From: Planococcus glaciei
Lineage (GTDB): Bacteria > Bacillota > Bacilli > Bacillales_A > Planococcaceae
Length of the DNA stretch: 64,000 bases
Direction: 5' to 3'
NCBI RefSeq assembly: GCF_900099655.1
Contig: NZ_FNDC01000001.1
Coordinates: 605,796-669,795, forward strand
Below are positions 1 through 8,920 of this stretch, in pieces (positions within the stretch are counted from its first letter, which is position 1; each line of letters opens with the position of its first letter). Under the pieces are notes generated by a model. The model saw nothing but the letters and a program-made list of their open reading frames with translations. It was not told the origin of the DNA and did not search any database. The position numbers and the translations under genes are program-made.

Positions 1-1
1 A

Positions 2-1816
2 ATCAAACGATTCTTTATTGGACGGCCGTTAAAATCCAACATGCTGGGCGAACAAAAACTCAATAAAAAGAAAGCCTTGGCAATTCTCTCTTCCGATGCG
101 CTTTCTTCTGTAGCTTATGGGCCGGAGCAAATCCTGATTGTTTTAATCACTGTCAGCGCCACGGCATTTTGGTACTCGATTCCGATCGCCTGTGCCGTGT
201 TGGTGCTGTTGTCGGTACTGATTTTGTCGTACCGGCAAATTATTTTCGCCTACCCTCACGGCGGCGGAGCGTATATTGTGTCGAAAGAAAATTTAGGCAC
301 CAATCCCGGCCTGATTGCCGGCGGTTCTTTGCTGGTCGATTATATATTGACCGTTTCCGTTAGCGTCTCGGCCGGAACGGATGCGCTCACTTCTGCTTTT
401 CCAGGGTTGCATGGCCATAACGTCGCAATAGCTGTTGCGTTTGTGGTGTTTCTTACGCTCTTGAATTTAAGGGGCGTAACAGAATCGGCTTCGATTTTGG
501 CATACCCGGTTTATTTATTTGTCCTGGCGCTTTTTGTCTTGATCGGCGTCGGCATTTATCAGATCCTGACCGGCACGGTGCCTGCTGATCTGCATCCTCA
601 GCTTGGCGCGCCTGTCGCGGGCATCAGTTTGTTTATCCTGCTGCGCGCATTTGCCTCAGGCAGTTCCGCACTGACAGGGGTCGAAGCGATTTCCAATGCC
701 ATTCCCAATTTTAAAGATCCTGCTCCTGTCAATGCCGCCAAAACCTTGACAGCCATGGGAATTCTATTGGGGCTGCTGTTTTCAGGAATTGTTTTTCTTG
801 CTTATTACTACGGCATTTCACCGCTTGCGGAAGTGACCGTAGTTTCCCAAATTGCCGAAGAGACATTCGGCCGCAACTTCCTGTACTTTTTCGTTCAAGG
901 GACAACCGCCTTGATTTTGATTTTGGCAGCCAATACCGGCTATTCTGCGTTTCCCTTACTGGCGGTCAATTTGGCGACCGATAAATTCATCCCAAGAATG
1001 TTTATGGTCCGCGGCGACCGGCTGGGCTACTCAAATGGGATTCTGATTCTGGGGCTGGCTTCCATCCTGCTGATTGTGGCATTCGGCGGACATACAGAAC
1101 AACTGATTCCGCTCTATGCCGTCGGGGTTTTCATCCCGTTCACATTGTCCCAGACCGGAATGATGATGAAGTGGATCCGCGAAAAACCGAAAGGCTGGGA
1201 ACTGAAGTTTGCCATCAACTCAGCAGGGGCTTTGATCTGCTTTACCGTCACCATCATCTTTTTCCTGACGAAATTCACGCAAGTGTGGCCGGTCCTTGTT
1301 TTCCTTCCGATCATCCTGTATGTTTTTTACCGGATCAAGAGCCATTACCTGGCGGTGGCGGAACAGCTGCGGATTTCGGACCGGGCCCGAGCAGTAGCGG
1401 TTGAAGGGAATGTCATGATCATTCCGGTGGCCGGCATCACGCAAGTCGTGCAGACTTCCATCGACTATGCCCGTTCATTGAAAGTGGATCAAATTATCGC
1501 TGTTTACATCGCCTTCGATAAAGAAGATGAAAAGAAATTTGAAGCCAAGTGGAAACAGTGGCAGCCCGATGTCCGGCTCGCGACGCTGTATTCGCCTTAC
1601 CGGAGCGTGATTCATCCGCTGATGAAGTTTATCGATACAGTCGAGCACAAAGCCAACGAACTGCATTACCGGGTGACTGTGGTCATCCCTCAATTTATTC
1701 CTAAAAGAGGGTGGCAGAATATCCTCCATAACCAGTCTGGATTTCTCATCCGGGCCGCTTTGCTGCTCCGGAAGAATTTGATCGTCATCACAGTGCCTTT
1801 TCACTTGAAAAAATAA
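2..1816 (+). CDS. kimA: KimA-type high-affinity potassium importer (5'-truncated by window edge)
   Basis: APC-superfamily potassium:proton symporter of the plasma membrane, formerly YdaO in Bacillus subtilis. The frame is open from base 2, and the residues before the first ATG (position 41) still match the family N-terminus (IKRFFIGRPLKS), so the true start lies upstream of the window. About 12 hydrophobic segments fill the first 430 residues. The family signatures SSDALSSVAYG and YPHGGGAYIVSKENLG are clear. The hydrophilic C-terminal third corresponds to the cytosolic domain that binds c-di-AMP in KimA. A c-di-AMP riboswitch is usual upstream of the gene but would lie outside this window. 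Identification is by strong recalled similarity along the whole length. Confidence 0.95.
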   Translation: MKRFFIGRPLKSNMLGEQKLNKKKALAILSSDALSSVAYGPEQILIVLITVSATAFWYSIPIACAVLVLLSVLILSYRQIIFAYPHGGGAYIVSKENLGTNPGLIAGGSLLVDYILTVSVSVSAGTDALTSAFPGLHGHNVAIAVAFVVFLTLLNLRGVTESASILAYPVYLFVLALFVLIGVGIYQILTGTVPADLHPQLGAPVAGISLFILLRAFASGSSALTGVEAISNAIPNFKDPAPVNAAKTLTAMGILLGLLFSGIVFLAYYYGISPLAEVTVVSQIAEETFGRNFLYFFVQGTTALILILAANTGYSAFPLLAVNLATDKFIPRMFMVRGDRLGYSNGILILGLASILLIVAFGGHTEQLIPLYAVGVFIPFTLSQTGMMMKWIREKPKGWELKFAINSAGALICFTVTIIFFLTKFTQVWPVLVFLPIILYVFYRIKSHYLAVAEQLRISDRARAVAVEGNVMIIPVAGITQVVQTSIDYARSLKVDQIIAVYIAFDKEDEKKFEAKWKQWQPDVRLATLYSPYRSVIHPLMKFIDTVEHKANELHYRVTVVIPQFIPKRGWQNILHNQSGFLIRAALLLRKNLIVITVPFHLKK

Positions 1817-1857
1817 AAAAGCAAAGTCCGCAAATAAAGCGGGCTTTGCTTTTTTTA
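1815..1857. terminator. Bidirectional rho-independent terminator between kimA and the MazG-like gene
   Basis: An 11-bp stem (GCAAAGTCCGC / GCGGGCTTTGC, one G-T pair) is flanked by an A-run on the left and a T-run on the right. It can serve both convergent genes, and the stop codon of the minus-strand gene overlaps its T-run. Confidence 0.85.
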
Positions 1858-2241
1858 TGAAGTTGTTTTGGCTGACGCATCTTTGTTTTGCCGATTTCTG
1901 ACTTCTTCCATCTTGCCGTAGAAACTTTCTTCCAAATCAATGTCAAAGAAATTCGCAAACTTCATGATGTAAGCCAGGCAATCGGCCATTTCTTTGCCGA
2001 TGTCTTCTTTTATGGTTCCCGCTGCCAAGCGGAACGCCTCTTCTTCCTCCATGCCATTCTGTACATAGTTATAAGTCAGGTTAAACGCTTTGCGCAGTTC
2101 TTCCGCAATTTCGGCCACTTCCGTCGTCAGCAGCATATAGTTGTTCAATAGCGAAGCCCGATTTTTTTCATAATCGCCGTCTTCGATGCTCCAGCCCATT
2201 TCTTTTTGGTACTGCTTTGCAAATGCCTGTGCTTCTTTCAT
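1855..2241 (-). CDS. MazG-like nucleotide pyrophosphohydrolase
   Basis: Small all-alpha NTP pyrophosphohydrolase of the MazG-like/dUTPase-2 superfamily, predicted to hydrolyse a nucleoside triphosphate to the monophosphate and pyrophosphate in the cytosol (house-cleaning). Its 128 residues are typical of single-domain members. Metal-binding acidic motifs are visible: EVAEIAEELRK in the first half and KEMADCLAYIMK in the second. The substrate cannot be read from sequence. It lies 15 bases downstream of an Lrp-type regulator gene on the same strand, so the two are probably cotranscribed. Confidence 0.8.
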   Translation of the reverse strand: MKEAQAFAKQYQKEMGWSIEDGDYEKNRASLLNNYMLLTTEVAEIAEELRKAFNLTYNYVQNGMEEEEAFRLAAGTIKEDIGKEMADCLAYIMKFANFFDIDLEESFYGKMEEVRNRQNKDASAKTTS

Positions 2242-2256
2242 CTTGTGCCTCCTTTT

Positions 2257-2739
2257 TCAATCGGTTGCCTTTATCGGCAAGACCGTCGAATACTTGACTT
2301 CCCGAAGCGCCAAATTGGTTTGGATCTTAGTGACGCCGAGTTCATTCAACTTCCGAATGAACGCCTGCAAATCGCCGCGGTTCCGGTTTGCGACTTTCAG
2401 CAAATAATCGTACTCCCCGGTGATGCACTGGCATTCCAGCACTTCCGGCATTTCCAGCAAGGCATTTTCCAATGTGTTCAGTTCTTCCGCCTGATGGAGA
2501 TTCGTGCTGATGAAAATAAAACACAGTAAATCGAAACCGAGCTTTTCCTGGTCCAGTATGGCGACTTGCCGGCTGATGTAACCTTCGCTCTCCAGCCGCT
2601 TGATCCGGGAGTGGATAGCAGGAGACGACAAATTCACCCGTTTCGCGATTTCCGTATTGTTCAAGTCTGCCTGTTTTTGCAAAATGTCCAAAATCTCGAT
2701 ATCTGTTGGGTCGAGCACTTTGCGGACGATCGATTCCAC
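2257..2739 (-). CDS. Lrp/AsnC-family transcriptional regulator
   Basis: DNA-binding regulator of 160 residues. The N-terminal winged helix-turn-helix (about residues 10-60, with NNTEIAKRVNLSSPAIHSR) is followed by the RAM/AsnC ligand-binding domain (about 70-150), which normally oligomerises and senses amino acids. The start is GTG, preceded by AAAGGAGGGG at good spacing. It is divergent from an EamA-family exporter across roughly 210 bases. Local control of that exporter by an amino acid is a reasonable inference but no operator was identified. Confidence 0.88.
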   Translation of the reverse strand: MESIVRKVLDPTDIEILDILQKQADLNNTEIAKRVNLSSPAIHSRIKRLESEGYISRQVAILDQEKLGFDLLCFIFISTNLHQAEELNTLENALLEMPEVLECQCITGEYDYLLKVANRNRGDLQAFIRKLNELGVTKIQTNLALREVKYSTVLPIKATD

Positions 2740-2951
2740 CGCTTTCCCCTCCTTTCATTATTTTTACTGGGTATAGATTTTTCAACTCTTACATGAATAA
2801 TTTAAAGATAACACATTCTTTTATTTTAATAAATTTCAAATATCCGATCTCTTACAGAATACCAATCAGTTTTAGGCTCGTAAATGATAAAATTATTCAT
2901 ATCAATAAACCGTTTTTTCTCTTGCCTCCAAAGGCTGAAAGGATGTTGTGC

Positions 2952-3878
2952 ATGCGTTATTTCTATTGTTTATTATTGCTGCTTACCAGTTTTTTATGGG
3001 CAGGCAATTTCGTGGTGGGCAAATGGCTCATTGGCCACGCGTCTCCGATCACTTTGACCAGCCTGCGCTGGATGATTGCGGTCCTTTGCCTGATTCCGCT
3101 CGTTTGGCTGACAGAGAAAAAGATTGTTCCGCCGCGGAAGGCGCTTCTGCCATTGGCATTGATGGGAATCACGGGAGTTTCCTTGTTTAACATCCTGCAA
3201 TTCATCGCCTTGGAGCATACGTCCGCTTCCAATATCGGCTTGATTTCCACTTTGAATATGCTTTCCATTGCGGTCTTTTCAGCGTTCCTGCTAAAAGAGA
3301 AAATCCGTCCGCTGCAGCTCGCTGCGATGGGTTTGTCGCTGTTTGGCGTCATTCTGGTGCTGACAAAAGGAAACACGGCGCTATTGTTTTCAATGCAGTT
3401 CAACAAAGGCGATTTGTACATGCTGGCAGCCGTTGCGGTTTGGGGCCTTTACTCGGTCTGCAGCAAATGGGCAATGGCCTCCACTTCGCCGGCCATGGCG
3501 ACTTTGTATTCCGGCGCTTTCGGCGTTTTAGTGCTGCTGCCGTTTAATCTTACGGACTTTACAGTGACGAACGTCAACGCTTCTTTTGTCTACTCCCTTT
3601 TGTACACCGGCGTCATTTCGACCGTTGTCTGTTTTGTGCTGTGGAACATCGGCGTCAAAAAATTGGGCGCGACCACATCCGGTTTGTTCCTGAACTTCAA
3701 TCCGGTCTTCACCGCCGTTTTGGCGTTTTTCATTCTTGGCGAACAAATGACGCGAGCCCAGTTGCTGGGCAGCGCCGTGGTGATTGGCGGATGTATCCTC
3801 TTCAGTTATTTCAAAACAAATACACTTCCAATAGAAAAAGTTTCAGACATGACAAACCCTCTGACAAAACAGGCATAG
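2952..3878 (+). CDS. EamA/DMT-family transporter
   Basis: Inner-membrane metabolite exporter of the drug/metabolite transporter superfamily. It has 308 residues, about ten hydrophobic helices and two EamA repeats (about 5-135 and 150-285), with the typical opening SFLWAGNFVVGK. The ATG at 2952 (MRYFYC) was chosen because AAAGGATG sits at good spacing before it. An ATG at 2943 abuts that site, and the long open frame further upstream reads across the divergent promoter region. The substrate is unknown. The divergent Lrp-type regulator hints at an amino acid or related metabolite. Confidence 0.85.
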   Translation: MRYFYCLLLLLTSFLWAGNFVVGKWLIGHASPITLTSLRWMIAVLCLIPLVWLTEKKIVPPRKALLPLALMGITGVSLFNILQFIALEHTSASNIGLISTLNMLSIAVFSAFLLKEKIRPLQLAAMGLSLFGVILVLTKGNTALLFSMQFNKGDLYMLAAVAVWGLYSVCSKWAMASTSPAMATLYSGAFGVLVLLPFNLTDFTVTNVNASFVYSLLYTGVISTVVCFVLWNIGVKKLGATTSGLFLNFNPVFTAVLAFFILGEQMTRAQLLGSAVVIGGCILFSYFKTNTLPIEKVSDMTNPLTKQA

Positions 3879-3901
3879 CCTGTTGTCAGAGGGTTTGTTT
3901 T
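3852..3901 (+). terminator. Rho-independent terminator after the EamA gene
   Basis: Long hairpin with outer stem CAAACCCTCTGACA / TGTCAGAGGGTTTG and inner stem AACAGGC / GCCTGTT, followed by a T-run. The EamA stop codon lies inside its loop. Confidence 0.88.
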
Positions 3902-3921
3902 TAAGGCACGGAAATTATCCT

Positions 3922-4656
3922 TTATCTTAAGGTGCGCTTCAAGAATTCGCGCGTCCGCTCTTTTTGCGGTTGATTGAAGATTTGTTCAGGCGGCCCTTCT
4001 TCGACAATGACCCCTTTATCCATAAAGACGACGCGGTCAGCCACTTCTTTCGCGAACTCCATTTCATGTGTCACGATTAGCATAGTCAACCCGCTTTTCG
4101 CCAAGTCCTTCATGACTTTCAGCACTTCCCCCACCATTTCCGGATCGAGCGCTGACGTCGGTTCATCAAATAGCATGACGTCCGGTTCCATTGACAGTGC
4201 CCGCGCAATCGCCACCCGCTGTTTTTGCCCGCCTGAGAGCTGCTGGGCTTTGGCGTTGACGTACTGGTCCATCCCAACTACATTCAAATATTTGATCGCT
4301 ACTTTTTCCGCTTCTTCTTTTCGGCGTTTCATCACTTTCACTTGTCCAACTACGCAATTGTTTAAGACATTGTGGTTGTTGAACAAGTTGAATTGCTGAA
4401 ACACCATTCCAAGTTTTGTGCGGTATGCATGGATGTCGTGACGGTCACCCAGAATGTCTTCTCCGTTATAGATAATTTTTCCGCCGCTTGGTTTTTCAAG
4501 CAGGTTGATGCAGCGCAGAAGTGTCGACTTGCCGGATCCTGATGAACCGATGACACAGACCACTTCCCCTTTTTGTACGGAAAAATCGATGTCTTTTAGC
4601 ACTTCATGCGTACCAAAGGATTTACTTAAATGCTGAATTTCAATTACTTTTTCCAT
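3922..4656 (-). CDS. Amino-acid ABC importer, ATP-binding subunit (predicted lysine)
   Basis: Cytosolic ATPase of a polar-amino-acid uptake transporter, 244 residues. Walker A is GSSGSGKS (about 38-45), the signature is LSGGQ, Walker B is VMLFDEP and the H-loop is in VTHEM. It is the last gene of a three-gene operon (binding protein, permease, ATPase) read leftward behind a lysine riboswitch. By itself it matches many GlnQ-like ATPases. The lysine assignment comes from the riboswitch, not from the protein. Confidence 0.92.
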   Translation of the reverse strand: MEKVIEIQHLSKSFGTHEVLKDIDFSVQKGEVVCVIGSSGSGKSTLLRCINLLEKPSGGKIIYNGEDILGDRHDIHAYRTKLGMVFQQFNLFNNHNVLNNCVVGQVKVMKRRKEEAEKVAIKYLNVVGMDQYVNAKAQQLSGGQKQRVAIARALSMEPDVMLFDEPTSALDPEMVGEVLKVMKDLAKSGLTMLIVTHEMEFAKEVADRVVFMDKGVIVEEGPPEQIFNQPQKERTREFLKRTLR

Positions 4657-4691
4657 AAGCTCTCCTCTTCCATGTTTGCTTATTCACACGG

Positions 4692-5459
4692 CTATTCTTT
4701 GATTTTATGCGAAGGGTCTTCCGGGTTTACCACTTGCATCGGCAGACCGCCAATCATGCTGTAGTTGCTCGGGCCTTCCATTTTCCGTTCAAGTCTGCGC
4801 AGCAGCAAAGTAATCGTGTAGGTCATGATGAAGTACAAAATACAGGCGATGAAAAACGATTCGAAATACCGGAAATTGTTCCCTGAAACCGTTCTGGTCT
4901 GGAAGAACAGCTCGGTTACCCCGATAACGCTCAATACAGCTGTATCTTTGATATTGATGACAAACTGGTTGCCGGTTGCCGGTAAAATATTGCGGATTAC
5001 CTGCGGCAACACTACATTGATCATCGTTTGGAAATGATTCATCCCAATAGCCTGCGCCGCTTCAAACTGCCCTTTATCGACAGAAATAATTCCGCCTCTG
5101 ACGATTTCTGCCATATACGCTCCTGTATTGATGGAGACAATGAATATAGCGGCAGTAAAGACATCCATATCAAAGCCGAAAGCCATAGCAGAGCCATAGA
5201 AAATAACCATGGCCTGAACAATCATCGGCGTTCCGCGGAAAAATTCAATGTAAGCGGAAAGAAGCCCGTTGATGATTTTCAAGGTGATTTTTTTCATTCC
5301 CCGCTCCGGCATTGGAATGGTGTGAATAATACCGATAATCAATCCAATGGCGGCCCCGATCAACGTGCCGACCACTGAAATCCATAAGGTCATTCCTGCT
5401 CCGCGCAGGAACATGGGCCAATTATCTGTAAGTATGGTGATAACCCAATCTAAACTCAT
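4692..5459 (-). CDS. Amino-acid ABC importer, permease subunit (predicted lysine)
   Basis: Integral membrane permease of the HisM/GlnP family, 255 residues. The ATG at 5459 (MSLDWVITIL) is preceded by TAGGAGG at about 6-7 bases. A longer open frame starts 18 codons earlier but lacks a site. The family segment FRGTPMIVQ and the ATPase-docking loop (EAAQAIGMN) are both present. It lies between the ATPase and the binding-protein gene in the lysine-riboswitch operon. Confidence 0.9.
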   Translation of the reverse strand: MSLDWVITILTDNWPMFLRGAGMTLWISVVGTLIGAAIGLIIGIIHTIPMPERGMKKITLKIINGLLSAYIEFFRGTPMIVQAMVIFYGSAMAFGFDMDVFTAAIFIVSINTGAYMAEIVRGGIISVDKGQFEAAQAIGMNHFQTMINVVLPQVIRNILPATGNQFVINIKDTAVLSVIGVTELFFQTRTVSGNNFRYFESFFIACILYFIMTYTITLLLRRLERKMEGPSNYSMIGGLPMQVVNPEDPSHKIKE

Positions 5460-5520
5460 TGTTTTCCTCCTAAAATAGTTAAAACCGGCTACATGCAGAT
5501 GCAGCCGGAACACCTAATCT

Positions 5521-6366
5521 TTATTGGGCGGCTGGTTGATTTTGAATTGCAGCATCCATAATTTCCTGGCGCTCTTCTTCCGAAATGCCCGCCAATGTTT
5601 CATTGATTTGTTCTGCCAGGTCACTGCCTTTTTCAAGCCCTACCGCAACTGCTGTATCGTCCGGAGAGGTTTCAAACCCGTCTTCAAATTCCACCATAGC
5701 GAAATTTTTGTTTGCAGCAGAAGCACTCACTGCTTCCGGCCGCTCGGACACATAGCCGTCAATGACACCGGATTCCAGCGCTACCCGCATGGAAGGGAAA
5801 CTATCCATTGCAGTTTCTTTCGATACGCCATCGATTTGGTCAATAACCGAATAATGGAATGTGTTCAATTGGGCAGTAATTTTAGCGCCGCTGAAATCCG
5901 AAAGCGAAGTTGCGCCTTCATATTCCCCGCCCTTTTTAACGACCATTACCAACTCAGATGTATAGTAAGGCTCTGTAAAGTCAATCGTTGCTTTCCGTTC
6001 TTCTGTTGGAGACATGCCGGCGACAATAGCATCAATTTTCCCGGAAGTCAAAGCTGGCACTAAACCATCCCACTCCGTTTTTACGATTTCTAATTCCTTG
6101 CCCATGCCTTCAGCGATTCGTTTGGCTATTTCCACATCATAACCGCCTGCATATTCAGCGTTCCCGGAAATTTTTACAGCGCCGTTGGAGTCATCTCCTT
6201 GCGTCCAGTTGAACGGTGCATATGCAGCTTCCATCCCTACCTTAAAAGTATCCGATTCTTCCGAAGATCCTCCGCTTCCGGATTCTCCTCCTGATCCGCA
6301 CCCTGACAGCAGCAACGTTGTTGATAAGAATATCGTTGATAAGAACGCCATTTTTCTCTTCATCAC
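5521..6366 (-). CDS. Amino-acid ABC importer, substrate-binding lipoprotein (predicted lysine)
   Basis: Extracellular solute-binding lipoprotein of family 3, 281 residues. The signal peptide ends in lipobox LSGC (Cys23), followed by a Gly/Ser/Glu linker. The bacterial SBP fold carries the usual GYDVEIAKRIAE and DAIVAGMSPTEERK motifs. Two starts are possible, GTG at 6366 or ATG at 6363, both served by a GGGGAG site. It is the first gene after the lysine riboswitch terminator, so transport of lysine (perhaps other basic amino acids) is inferred. Confidence 0.92.
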   Translation of the reverse strand: MMKRKMAFLSTIFLSTTLLLSGCGSGGESGSGGSSEESDTFKVGMEAAYAPFNWTQGDDSNGAVKISGNAEYAGGYDVEIAKRIAEGMGKELEIVKTEWDGLVPALTSGKIDAIVAGMSPTEERKATIDFTEPYYTSELVMVVKKGGEYEGATSLSDFSGAKITAQLNTFHYSVIDQIDGVSKETAMDSFPSMRVALESGVIDGYVSERPEAVSASAANKNFAMVEFEDGFETSPDDTAVAVGLEKGSDLAEQINETLAGISEEERQEIMDAAIQNQPAAQ

Positions 6367-6401
6367 TAAAATCTCCCCTTCATTACGGCAATTGAATATG
6401 C

Positions 6402-6466
6402 AAAAAGGGCAACGCTGTACAAAAGATCTGAGGTAGACTCAGATCGCAATATACATAGTTGCCCTA
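6402..6466 (-). terminator. Riboswitch expression-platform terminator
   Basis: On the minus strand AGGGCAAC pairs with GTTGCCCT, enclosing an inner GATCTGAG / CTCAGATC hairpin, and is followed by a T-run. It lies between the lysine aptamer and the binding-protein gene and is expected to form when lysine is bound. Confidence 0.85.
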
Positions 6467-6483
6467 AATCCTCTTCTTCGTCC

Positions 6484-6672
6484 CTGGATGAGATAGCACT
6501 TCACAATGGATCGGGAAATCCAGTGTGACAGTCCTGCAGCTATTAACTGCAGACCCAGCATGAAATGGTGAGAGCCATTCCACACTTCGGCAACATTTCC
6601 TTCTCCATAGAATCATCATCTTCTCAAACTCCGCTAAGGACCGTTAAACGTTGCGCCTCTACCTCACCACAA
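6484..6672 (-). promoter_or_regulatory. Lysine riboswitch (L-box) aptamer
   Basis: Read on the minus strand, the conserved elements occur in the right order: GAGGTAGAGGCGC at the 5' side (AGAGGCGC at 6653-6660), TTGCCGAAG (core at 6585-6590), the CTGGGTCTGCA...TGCAGGAC stem, TGTCA, and closing GTGCTATCTC (6490-6499). The closing segment pairs back with GAGGTAG to form P1. It precedes an amino-acid ABC operon and its terminator, so high lysine should shut off uptake. Family consensus is from established knowledge of lysC/yvsH leaders. Confidence 0.93.
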
Positions 6673-6707
6673 AAAGTGTGAGGTCATATTCAATTCGTGT
6701 TTTTCAT

Positions 6708-6736
6708 AGTCTACATTGATAAATTTTATCTGTCAA
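6708..6736 (-). promoter_or_regulatory. SigA-type promoter of the lysine-riboswitch operon
   Basis: On the minus strand, TTGACA (6731-6736) and TAGACT (6708-6713) are separated by exactly 17 bases. The start point would be near 6700, giving a leader of about 330 bases that contains the riboswitch. The interval 6737-6823, up to mnmH, shows nothing else recognisable. Confidence 0.8.
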
Positions 6737-6823
6737 TCTTATTTTCACAGCTGAAACCTTCTGGCAAAGCAGACATTTCCTGCACCTTTCCGACAGCTTC
6801 TTTTTATCGCCGGAGAGACCGCT

Positions 6824-7888
6824 TTATTTGCTTGGCTGCATTTGCTTGTTTTTTCCGCTCAATTGCGGAAGCTTGTCTTTCACGATCTGGATAGCTTCTT
6901 CGATATTACCGACCGGCAAAAATTGTTTCTGCGAATCCGGATATTGAAGGCTGGTATGTTTGTAGCGGGAATCGTAATAATGTTCGAGCAGCAATTGGAT
7001 GGCCGATGCGAAATCACCGCTTTCCAAATCTTCTTCGATCTGTTTGGCGACCGGCACATGGATGCGCGACTTGATCAATTGGAACGCTTCCATGCACTCG
7101 CTTTGGTGTTCGGTTGGCCGGTAATCCAGAAGGATTTCCTTGACCCGCTCTTCCATCGGCATGTCGACGATCAACTGCTGGCTGCTGTTTTTCAAATCGC
7201 ATAAAAACGGTGGGATCACCACTTTGCCGATGCGGTGGCTTTCTGCTTCAAACAATACGTACGGGACGTCTTTCAGCGCTCTCAACCGGTGGACCAGCAA
7301 GGAATCGAACACTTTCTGGTTGTGCGGCTCCAGGCCGATCTGGCCGAAAATCGATCCCTTGTGGTTGGCCATCCCTTCAAAATCAATCACCGGATAGCCT
7401 TCTTTCTCCAATGCCTTCAGAATCCGGGTTTTTCCTGCCCCGGTATAGCCATTCAAAACAAACGCTTTTTCAGGCGCCTGCATTGTTTCCAGTTCGGCCA
7501 CAACCCATTTCCGGTACGCACGGATGCCTTCTTCCAGGCGGCTGACGTGGACGTTCATCAAGCTCAGGAGCGTTGCGGTCGTTTTGCTGCGCATGCCTCC
7601 GCGCCAGCAAAATACCACTTTGTCGCCTTCAATTTTTTTGAAGGCGCGGATAAATTCCGGCAATTTCGCTGAAATGATATCCAACCCGCGTTCTTTTGCC
7701 GCGTCTATGCTGACTTGTTTATACAGCGTCCCCACTTCGGCCCGTTCCGCATCATCAAAAAAAGGAATATTGATGCTTCCCGGAATGGAGAAATTCTTAT
7801 ATTCAGATGGCGACCGGACATCAATAAGCGTCATGCTCCGGTTTTCAATGACCGGTATCAGTTGTTCTACGTTTATATTGCTATACAT
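6824..7888 (-). CDS. mnmH: tRNA 2-selenouridine synthase MnmH (YbbB/SelU)
   Basis: Replaces the sulfur of 2-thiouridine at the tRNA wobble position by selenium using selenophosphate, through a geranylated intermediate. It has 354 residues. The N-terminal rhodanese domain carries the active-site Cys94 in FCWRGGMRS, and the C-terminal P-loop domain has GYTGAGKT at 147-154. The ATG at 7888 is preceded by GGAGG at 8 bases, and five extra codons upstream would require a TTG inside that site. No selD lies in the window, though the gene product needs selenophosphate for the full reaction. It appears monocistronic. Confidence 0.93.
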   Translation of the reverse strand: MYSNINVEQLIPVIENRSMTLIDVRSPSEYKNFSIPGSINIPFFDDAERAEVGTLYKQVSIDAAKERGLDIISAKLPEFIRAFKKIEGDKVVFCWRGGMRSKTTATLLSLMNVHVSRLEEGIRAYRKWVVAELETMQAPEKAFVLNGYTGAGKTRILKALEKEGYPVIDFEGMANHKGSIFGQIGLEPHNQKVFDSLLVHRLRALKDVPYVLFEAESHRIGKVVIPPFLCDLKNSSQQLIVDMPMEERVKEILLDYRPTEHQSECMEAFQLIKSRIHVPVAKQIEEDLESGDFASAIQLLLEHYYDSRYKHTSLQYPDSQKQFLPVGNIEEAIQIVKDKLPQLSGKNKQMQPSK

Positions 7889-8070
7889 CTTTTTTTCCTC
7901 CAAAAAGCTCTCCAGAGAGCTCTGTCGTTTGTCCTAATTTTTTCAAGTTCACCTTTTAAGTATACACCCATTGATTTCACTTTGAAGCTTTCGCGCCTTA
8001 CCCCTGGAGGCTGGCCGGACAAATAAAACAGGCAGGCCGCTGCCGCAGTCCCGCCGTTTCGAACCTCTTA

Positions 8071-8634
8071 TTATTTTATCGCTTCATAAAGCCGCATTGG
8101 CGGGAGGTTGCGCAGGAGGTATTTATCGTGCGCTTCGGAAAAGTAATCCTGCAAATAAACCATCAGGTGCTCGTCTTTCTGGAAAAAAGTCTGATACGGC
8201 AGAAATTTTCCGCCTGGCTTTAACACATGGCTGGTCCTTTTCACAATGTCTTCCCGGACTTCTTCATCCAATAATGAAAACGGGATGCCTGAAATCACAT
8301 AATCCACTTTTCCAAGCCCGTACTGCTTGACGATGTTATGTACATTTTCTGCACTGTCATGGTGAACCTTTAAGCGTTCGTCTCTCGTGTTTTTGGTTAA
8401 GTAATCCACGAAATTTTCATTCTGTTCAATCGCGATGATCATGGAATCGGCTGTTATGTGTGCCAGCAGATAATCGGTGAACACACCGGTAGCCGGTCCG
8501 TATTCAATAATGATCACTTTCTTGGTGAGGTCCATTTTTCCGCACACTTTCTGCACACCAACCTTCGAAGTTGGTGTAATTGAGGCGATGTTCGGGTCTT
8601 TGATCAGGTTTTTCATGTATTCTTTCGTAGTCAT
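8071..8634 (-). CDS. Class I SAM-dependent methyltransferase, PmtA/KsgA-like
   Basis: Cytosolic methyltransferase of 187 residues. The N-terminal ITPTSKVGVQKV resembles the opening of phospholipid N-methyltransferases of the PmtA type. Motif I is EYGPATGVFTDYLL, followed by an acidic SAM-ribose position (IAIEQN) and SGIPFSLL in place of the catalytic loop. It could methylate a phospholipid headgroup or a small molecule. rRNA dimethylation is less likely because the C-terminal domain of KsgA/Erm is absent. A GGGGG site precedes the ATG. The substrate is unproven. Confidence 0.7.
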   Translation of the reverse strand: MTTKEYMKNLIKDPNIASITPTSKVGVQKVCGKMDLTKKVIIIEYGPATGVFTDYLLAHITADSMIIAIEQNENFVDYLTKNTRDERLKVHHDSAENVHNIVKQYGLGKVDYVISGIPFSLLDEEVREDIVKRTSHVLKPGGKFLPYQTFFQKDEHLMVYLQDYFSEAHDKYLLRNLPPMRLYEAIK

Positions 8635-8920
8635 TTTTTGGCCCCCTGTTCGTCATTGGTATGGCTGCAAACAAACTCGTTAAATAGAACACATTCAAAA
8701 TATAGACGCTTTCATACCTGTCTTTATCCTTTTTCAAAAAAACTGTAAAATGTTATTTTTATCATATACCCTTGAAAAAAGCGGGTCAATCTATTCCTTG
8801 GGCCTTAAGTTGCGGGCCATTGTTAAAAAACTGACCGCAAGGGTACAAGTTTCAAAACCTTTTTTTGAAACATCCCCAATCCGCACGAAAACGGTATGAT
8901 AGAAAAAGGAGGCTGATCAG

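Noticed and set aside
2706..2951. 79-codon N-terminal extension of the first EamA protein
   Set aside because: It crosses the divergent promoter region and overlaps the start of the Lrp gene; the ATG at 2952 has the proper ribosome binding site.
6402..6700. Possible T-box leader upstream of the first ABC operon
   Set aside because: No T-box sequence (GGTGG type) is present, while all conserved lysine-riboswitch elements are.
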